NCBI GenBank assembly: GCA_001557505.1
Contig: LSAX01000002.1
Location: 2,418,001 to 2,482,000 of the forward strand
Length of the DNA stretch: 64,000 nucleotides
Source: Reticulascus tulasneorum
Lineage: Eukaryota > Ascomycota > Sordariomycetes > Glomerellales > Reticulascaceae
Direction: 5' to 3'
In this document: piece by piece, positions 58,051 to 64,000 of the stretch
Numbering within the stretch: the stretch's first letter is position 1
Layout of the letters: each line of letters begins with the position of its first letter
Made by a program: the position numbers and the translations under genes
Notes under the pieces: model-generated
Databases searched by the model: none
The model's input: the letters and a program-made list of their open reading frames with translations, nothing else
What the model was told of the DNA's origin: nothing

Positions 58051-58889
58051 GATTACGCCGACGCATCCACTCAACCAGCCGACCACTCGTAATAAAACAC
58101 ACATTCTTGCCAACAAACTAATTGCACATGACAATCTTTCTGGCACGGGGGAAATCTTTGCAAAAGTGCGCAAAAAATAGCGCCCGAGATGAGGATCTTC
58201 AGCTAGCCTGCCCGCCGATCCGCTGTCCGAAACCGCGCTGTGCCGGGGCGGGCTAAGCGGTTGCAAGCCGACGACCCACCAACCCTGTTCGACGTTTTCG
58301 TTGTTTTCCGCTGCCACGTACCACTTTTTCGATTGTGATACTCGAGCGGGTGGGCTGGTGATGTATGTGGCTGTTTCACCCGGTGGCGGCAATCGTGATC
58401 TTCAGGCACACAGAACGGAGGATCGAGATGTAAGATGGGAATCTGACGTCAAGACCAGACTAGGAATGGATACCCAGTTTGTCAATGATCGAAGACTTCG
58501 GGTGGTGCGTGAACATCATGTAACCATGCAAAATTGTATAATAGGAGGCACTTGTGAAGGACTTACTATCCTTGGCATCATACATGGAGAGCCACAAATA
58601 GTAGTGCAGATAGCGAGGAGTAGTTGAACGTGGGCACAAGCAAACACTCGAATCAATGTCACACAATCTGCGAGCAAGCTCGGCACACCGCCAGGTTTTG
58701 ATACACAAGCAGTGTATGTAAATAACTACAGCAGAGCGATCCCAGTTCCCGAAAAGCAAAACACCATGCCGTCCCACCCATTGAAACAAGACCGCGCCAT
58801 CCATCCCGTGGAACCTCTATCCTTTCCCTATCCTGCCCTAATCCAGTTTGGCAGAAGAACAAGCAAGCTGCTTCCTCATGACAGGTGCA
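58051..58889. other. Convergent intergenic region
   Basis: 839 bp between the PLC and kelch-protein stops. No supported feature. Confidence 0.45.
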
Positions 58890-61800
58890 TCACCCCTGAA
58901 CGGGGCTGCCACTGCTGCTGCCCGGGCTCCGGCTCTCAATGCTCTCGACCATCTCCAGCACACGCGTCTTGGGTCGTTCCAGCCGCACCGCCTCGGCCGT
59001 GTGGAGGATCATGGACGGATGCCTTTCTAAGGGCGTGTGAGGCCGGTCGATGAGCGGGAAGGCCCGTTCCCTTTTGGGTGGCTCGGGTGTCTGTGGTGAT
59101 TCGTCTGCCTGGAAGGACTCTTCAAATGCCTCTTCGTTCTCCTTGCCTTTTTCGTATTCTTCCTGGTACGCAGCCTTCTCCAGATCTTCAGCTAGTTCTA
59201 GGTTCTCCTCCTCGTAGATCTGGCTTTCCTTCTCCGGATCTACGAGTACAACCTCTTCCTCCTTTTCTATCTCCGCATTGACTACCCTAAGCCGCTCCCT
59301 CGGCACCGTGAACATGACCTGCACCAACCGCTGCTCAACCGCCTTCTCAATATCCCAGTCGTCTTCGCCAGCGGCCTCCGCCTCTTGGTCTCTCTTCTCA
59401 TCTCCGGGCTGCCAGTCGTGCTTGCCCTGTTTCCTACGTAGCAAGGCTGCGCCGCCGATTCCGTTCAGCCCGACGAGGCGTGGCTCGTAGTCGGAGCTGA
59501 CATTGTCCAGCGACATGCGCCCCGGGCTCTCAGCCCTGCTGGAGCTCGGCGAGCTGCTTGTGCCACTGCTAAAGACGCGTCGCAGACTGCCAAGCCATCC
59601 GCGTGAGAGTCGAGGCTTGCTCTTACTGGGGCTGCCGGGCATGGGGAAGTCCTCTTCGTCGTCTTCTGGATTGATCCATCCGCGGTTGCCAGTCATCAGT
59701 AGAGAAGGGCCTTCCGCTTGGAGAGCTGGGAAATTTGTCTTCGCGGTGCAGTAGGTATTGTTGCTGCTGCTACTACTGGAGCCAGACGTGCCTAATCGCG
59801 TTTCGGTATGGTTCGTTGAGGCTAGGAGTGTTGTCGCACCGATGCTCGTAAAGCCGCTCAGTCTAAAGTGCGACTTGCCCGAGGCAGATCTAGTAATGCT
59901 TATTGCGCTACGGTTTGATTCCGAGACGTTGCTCGCAGTGCGCTCATCGTCTGCCAAGGACCTCGCCGATCGCATTGATGCTCTTCGTGTAGGAGACACT
60001 CTGCCGGTACGGCGGGGAGGTATCTGGGCGAGCAGTGATTCGGCCGCATCAACGTCTGATTGCCAGTCCTGCACCTCGGGATCTAGCCGTTGACGACCTT
60101 CTGGGCTTGGGGTGAGAGAGGAGCGACTGGGTGGGAACAAGACAGCGGCAGCCACTCCGGTGGGGGTCACAAATGGATCCGAGTAGCGATTTGAGGTAGG
60201 TGTGTGAGTTCCCCGGTCTCCGTCGTTAACAGGGCTTGGGCTCAGGGAACTCCCCGGCTCATGGTCGTCTTCATCTGCTTCATATATTGGATGGATTCGT
60301 CCAGGCATTGCCGGGAGATTATTGGGTCGATTGTTGGCCGGTTGATATGCGCCTCTGGCTGCGCGAGGGATTGGTTTCCGAGTAATGTTTGGAGGGTAAC
60401 CGCCACCTCCGGTCTTTCTACCTCCCCTAAGAGTCTCATAACCCAGAGATCGCACTCCTTGATCGTATGGATCATGGCCACCGGTATACCACGCATGGTC
60501 AGACCATGGAAATGCTGGGCCATCATCTCTTTCCATCATCTCGTCGTCGCCGTGCAGAAATTGGCTCGTGTCCTGCGCCAACCCCCTTATGGCTTCATCT
60601 CTGGACCGTTTCCTCTTGAGATATCGTCTATAGCAGAAGTAGGCCAGTATTGCTCCGATTATAACGGCAAGTCCAACACCGAGCCCGACTCCCAAGCCAA
60701 TCTTCAACTTGTTGTCGTTGCTCTTGGTACCGCCGCTGCTTGTACTATCGCCACCGGCCTCGTTGGCTGTGAACCCTGGATTTGTGTAGCTGGAAGACCA
60801 CGTCATTGATGTCAAGTTGAAAAACTGTGGCGAGTCTGAGGTCGACTGTCTCTTCATTTTCGTTGTCGATGCCGCCACTTCATAACCTCCAAATACCATC
60901 ATGACATTACCAGGCAACAGAGCCGCCCCGTGCCCGTATAACCCGGAACCATCCGGCTGGTCTTGGGGAATCGACCATTGCCATTCCTCGTATGAACCTC
61001 CCACGGATAGGATTGCTAGTTGCGGATTGGCGGCTTGTGAGACATCGCCAACCCACCCTCCAAGAACAACGAGCGAACTCCCATCCTCACTCAGCACGGC
61101 AGTATGGCCAGACCTGCTGTCCACAATGCTTGCGTCAGCTCTTTCCGAGATGGCTTTAATTGCAAGCTCAGATCCTCGAGAGTCAGGCGTGCTGATGGAA
61201 ACAAATGTCCAGGATTCTTCAGGTAGGCTCCAAATTGCTGCGGTGCTCATGTTGATGAAGGCTTGCTGGGTATGGCCACCCAATAGAACATAGCTGGCTT
61301 GCTGCGTGACAATACCCGATCGGTTTGAGACTGAAGGAGTCATGGCCGTAAACGTGAACCCTGCCTCTGGGAAAGCCGGACCCTTTGTAGCGATGAGATC
61401 TAGAGTATATGCAATTCCCGGGCTTGCTTGTGCAGGGGACAGTCGAGCCATCTGATTTGAATAAGTCCCGTCGGATTGCCAGCTTGACGTGTTGGTGGAT
61501 GGCGTCGAGCACATGCCACCGTACGAGTAGAGGATAGGTTCCGACATGGTAGGGGCCAGAGTGGAAGAGAAGCTCACGGCTGCTCCCAGGAAATATGGAC
61601 CAGCATTGAATGCTTCGGGACTGGCAAGAGTCGCGGTTCCCTTATTCCATGATCCCGCGTCCCCCGACGTCGAGTTCGAGGGTGTGTATGTCCATATTCC
61701 GTAGTATCCAGATGACTGGCAGTCTCCTTCTTGTACAATAATCGTTCCATTGTCCGCAATCATGGGCGTGAATGCCGTTGTCTGGGGAGCGCCGTCGAGG

Positions 61801-62102
61801 AATGGTAGGCTGGAGGATATAGTTTCCAAGCTGGCGGAGGATGCATCCACCGTCGACGATATGTTGAGGGAGAGCAGCTCCACCGACGATCGCCCCGCTC
61901 GAAAAATGTAGGCGACGTCGCTGGCATTTTGCGACGAGCCGGCGAGGGCAGGAACCAAGACAGTGGTCGGAATATATGGGAATGTCTGAGATACGGCCAG
62001 AGCTGAAAGCATGAGCACCGTCAATACACTTGTCCGGCTGCCTGCCTTGGTGGGCCGGAGGGAGGGGCCGCAAGACGCAGAGGCCCGCGCAAACGACGAC
62101 AT
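58890..62102 (-). CDS. Kelch/galactose-oxidase-like beta-propeller membrane protein
   Basis: Intronless, 1070 residues. A basic N-terminal leader and hydrophobic stretch (SVLTVLMLSALAVSQ) form the signal peptide. Residues ~40-450 are an extracellular region with kelch-like blades (SGHTAVLSEDGSSLVVLGGW, GHGAALLPGNVMMVFGGY) and many N-glycosylation sites. The membrane segment is at ~466-490 (IGLGVGLGVGLAVIIGAILA), followed by CYRRYLKRKRSRDEAIRG. The ~580-residue cytosolic tail is disordered, Ser/Arg-rich and acidic near the end (QEAEAAGEDDWDIEKAV; ENEEAFEESF). The layout suggests a surface protein linking outside signals to cytosolic partners; it resembles fungal kelch proteins with unknown roles. 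No catalytic Tyr/Cys pair of galactose oxidase is claimed. Start at 62102 is the first ATG. Confidence 0.88.
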   Translation of the reverse strand: MSSFARASASCGPSLRPTKAGSRTSVLTVLMLSALAVSQTFPYIPTTVLVPALAGSSQNASDVAYIFRAGRSSVELLSLNISSTVDASSASLETISSSLPFLDGAPQTTAFTPMIADNGTIIVQEGDCQSSGYYGIWTYTPSNSTSGDAGSWNKGTATLASPEAFNAGPYFLGAAVSFSSTLAPTMSEPILYSYGGMCSTPSTNTSSWQSDGTYSNQMARLSPAQASPGIAYTLDLIATKGPAFPEAGFTFTAMTPSVSNRSGIVTQQASYVLLGGHTQQAFINMSTAAIWSLPEESWTFVSISTPDSRGSELAIKAISERADASIVDSRSGHTAVLSEDGSSLVVLGGWVGDVSQAANPQLAILSVGGSYEEWQWSIPQDQPDGSGLYGHGAALLPGNVMMVFGGYEVAASTTKMKRQSTSDSPQFFNLTSMTWSSSYTNPGFTANEAGGDSTSSGGTKSNDNKLKIGLGVGLGVGLAVIIGAILAYFCYRRYLKRKRSRDEAIRGLAQDTSQFLHGDDEMMERDDGPAFPWSDHAWYTGGHDPYDQGVRSLGYETLRGGRKTGGGGYPPNITRKPIPRAARGAYQPANNRPNNLPAMPGRIHPIYEADEDDHEPGSSLSPSPVNDGDRGTHTPTSNRYSDPFVTPTGVAAAVLFPPSRSSLTPSPEGRQRLDPEVQDWQSDVDAAESLLAQIPPRRTGRVSPTRRASMRSARSLADDERTASNVSESNRSAISITRSASGKSHFRLSGFTSIGATTLLASTNHTETRLGTSGSSSSSSNNTYCTAKTNFPALQAEGPSLLMTGNRGWINPEDDEEDFPMPGSPSKSKPRLSRGWLGSLRRVFSSGTSSSPSSSRAESPGRMSLDNVSSDYEPRLVGLNGIGGAALLRRKQGKHDWQPGDEKRDQEAEAAGEDDWDIEKAVEQRLVQVMFTVPRERLRVVNAEIEKEEEVVLVDPEKESQIYEEENLELAEDLEKAAYQEEYEKGKENEEAFEESFQADESPQTPEPPKRERAFPLIDRPHTPLERHPSMILHTAEAVRLERPKTRVLEMVESIESRSPGSSSGSPVQG

Positions 62103-63033
62103 TTCTCGTCTTCTCGTGTCCGTCCGTCCGTTCCGATGCTCGTATTCCGCGCGGTCAAATCATGGCCTTGCTTTCTTGCTCTGCCATTCGCTCGCACAAA
62201 AAAGACAGGAACTAAACTCTCCGCGAGGACCCTGGAGATGATCAATCCAAGTTCATAATATTTCGCTTCGGGGTATATAACAAGTGATGAGCTGGCAAAA
62301 AATGGACAAGGCAAGGAAAAGCACAGGGCAATCGGGTTGGGGGACAGGAGGGAGACAGGCGAATGGGATGGGCCCTGGTTAAAGAGTCAACAAGGGGACG
62401 AAGCTGGCCTCGACCTCGCAGCTTCTTTTTCGCGCTTGGAAGAACCCCGTCTGCCTAGGTTTGCGCCGTTATATTGGGACGGGCCAATAGTTGGCAGCCG
62501 TATGCATCACGGTCTCGGGGGCTTGCATCAATCCCAGGTCAATAGCATTGTTTTGCTGCGAAATGGTGGGTGTTTCCACGGCAACGCCCCACTCTGCCAG
62601 GTTTTGACGGCGGGCGGTGGCGTCTTGACTGGTTGCGACCCCGCGCCCAATGTCTCGCTTCGATTTCTGCTTTCATCATTTCCTTACTGCGAGGACGATG
62701 TAACTTCGAGATCAGGAAACGCTTAGGCGATTGATGAAAATCACATGTGAAACGCTAGCAACGGGGACTACGGCCTGCTAGAAGCAAGCAAGCATCCGAC
62801 AATCGAGCCATGGATTATCATATCATGAGCACCCCGACCTCTGTACCTCTCGACATCTGTGCACCAAGCAAAAACTCCTGTGGTCTCTGTAACTTATTTA
62901 CTCATCCTAGCAAGTGGTCTCCACACCAGCTGGCTATCTCCCGTCATATACCGGACCATTAAGACCGGACATCCTAGGATGGAAATCTCGCCCGAACGCC
63001 TTGCCACACATATTTGAACGAAGTTCCCAGGAA
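62103..63033. promoter_or_regulatory. Upstream region of the kelch gene / 3' flank of next gene
   Basis: 931 bp; the kelch promoter and the 3' UTR of the partial gene. No distinct element found. Confidence 0.4.
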
Positions 63034-64000
63034 TTACGTCGAAGGCATGTCCAGCAGCTGATGGTACTTCTCGGGAAGAACCTTCTTCAGCTCCGTCAAC
63101 TTCTCCCTGTAAGCTTCTAGGGTCCCCTCCAGCTTCTCAGCTTTCCTCTCTCTTTTCCCCAACTCCTCCTCAAGCTTAATTGCCTGAAGCTCTAGCTTCG
63201 CTGGGCCAGTTTTGTTGTCCTTTGCAGCGTAATACTTCTCGTAGAGCTCGTTCGACTTCTTTGCCTTGTCCAGCTCGCTGGCAACCAGTTTGATCTTGCT
63301 ATCCAGCGTGGTGTTCGTTCGGCTCAGTTCATGGTTCAGAATATTCGTTCTGGTTGCCTGGTCCAGCTTGTCCACGTACTTCGACTGCCAGTCCGAGACA
63401 CGAGCGGGCCAAGTTGGCGTCACGACGGACACGACGGTGGGGTTCTTTTCCAGTCCGTCCCGCGTCTGTCGGACAGCGGGATGCTCACCCCAAGCGGGGA
63501 GGACGAAGATGGTGCTCTTGCCCTTCTCCTTGATGCGATAGTAGCGAGTCATCACGTTGATGGGAACAATGCCGCGGGCGTACAGTTCGCCTCCGCGTGC
63601 TTTCATCCACATGCTATCACCACTGACGCCTTTGCTTCTCCAAATCTTCTCCTTTTGCTCAATCTGAGCCTCCTGCTTGTCGAAGACACGGTGCAAATGG
63701 TCAAAGACATCATCGCCAGCGTTTGCGAGAATCCATTTGTCTTGAGGGTAGGCGATCTGTCTGCCGCTTGCTCCGTCGGGGCCCATTCTTGAAGTCAGCT
63801 GCAATGGCACCGCTGCTTCCCCTGCGAGGATGTCTAAGGCGTTGGCGTAGCTGATTTCAAGCTCATGCATGCGGCCCACGAGATGCTGGTTGAACAGCAG
63901 CCACTGTCCGAGGAGGCTGTTGCGGGCATCCGCCATTTCTTTTGTATCCGCCTCCTGGTCGGTCGGAAGCAATGACATAAGACCACCGGTGGCGCCGTAT
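63034..64000 (-). CDS. Coiled-coil protein, unrecognised (5' truncated)
   Basis: The minus-strand frame is open from the window edge to a TAG and covers at least 322 codons. There is an ATG at 63978, but the frame continues upstream as YGATGGLMSLLPTD, so the true start is likely outside. It contains LGQWLLFNQHLVGRMHELEI and MWMKARGGELYARGIVPINV, then a long C-terminal coiled coil (ELDKAKKSNELYEKYYAAKD, EELGKRERKAEKLEGTLEAY) ending LLDMPST. The charge pattern and low stop density show it is coding. I do not recognise the family; a membrane-traffic or cytoskeletal helper is possible but unsupported. Confidence 0.8.
   Translation of the reverse strand, partial: YGATGGLMSLLPTDQEADTKEMADARNSLLGQWLLFNQHLVGRMHELEISYANALDILAGEAAVPLQLTSRMGPDGASGRQIAYPQDKWILANAGDDVFDHLHRVFDKQEAQIEQKEKIWRSKGVSGDSMWMKARGGELYARGIVPINVMTRYYRIKEKGKSTIFVLPAWGEHPAVRQTRDGLEKNPTVVSVVTPTWPARVSDWQSKYVDKLDQATRTNILNHELSRTNTTLDSKIKLVASELDKAKKSNELYEKYYAAKDNKTGPAKLELQAIKLEEELGKRERKAEKLEGTLEAYREKLTELKKVLPEKYHQLLDMPST

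Noticed and set aside
1..64000. Secondary-metabolite cluster, retrotransposon or DNA transposon
   Set aside because: No PKS/NRPS, reverse transcriptase, integrase or transposase motif in any frame; all genes are dispersed housekeeping or surface-protein genes.

Overview
The window looks like nuclear DNA of a filamentous ascomycete (Pezizomycotina, probably Sordariomycetes). The evidence is short spliceosomal introns (about 50-145 nt, GT..AG, CTAAC/CTAAT-like branch sites), long intergenic spacers with pyrimidine-rich leaders and TACCTAGGTA-type motifs, and typical fungal housekeeping families. I saw no convincing tRNA, rRNA, CRISPR or intact transposon. Gene models were built by hand: reading frames were joined across GT..AG introns and checked for phase and family continuity.

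Layout. 1-9.2 kb: the 3' end of a Pro/Gly-rich protein gene, then SEC1 (-), a G-patch protein (-), a membrane-anchored SDR (+) and an R-SNARE of VAMP7/Nyv1 type (-). 9.6-13.4 kb: the mitochondrial RNA helicase SUV3 (+) and a ubiquitin C-terminal hydrolase (+). 13.4-18.8 kb is gene-poor, with one possible small gene. 18.8-27.6 kb: a large disordered protein (+), a dynamin-family GTPase (-) and a PHO84-type phosphate transporter (-). 27.6-30.6 kb is gene-poor. 30.6-43.2 kb: homoserine O-acetyltransferase MET2 (-) head-to-head with THO2 (+), then a DUF300/TMEM184 membrane protein (-). 45.9-48.6 kb: adenylosuccinate synthetase (+). 50.3-51.8 kb: a WSC-domain wall sensor (-). 51.8-57.0 kb is gene-poor. 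57.0-64 kb: a secreted PI-PLC X-domain protein (+), a kelch-type single-pass membrane protein (-) and a 5'-truncated coiled-coil protein (-).

The genes do not form an obvious cluster. They cover vesicle fusion (SEC1, R-SNARE, dynamin), RNA metabolism (THO2, SUV3, G-patch), biosynthesis and nutrient uptake (MET2, ADSS, phosphate transporter) and cell-surface functions (WSC, kelch, PLC).

The most striking feature is the adenylosuccinate synthetase gene. It reads as a complete 421-residue enzyme with its catalytic residues in place, but it is cut by 22 in-phase introns into 23 exons, one only 5 nt long. Its neighbours have 0-4 introns. Other points of note are three consecutive perfect hairpins upstream of the dynamin gene, a 22-nt G run, an RD/RE-rich THO2 tail and a few small uncertain coding candidates. 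I did not find a multi-gene system that looks new.
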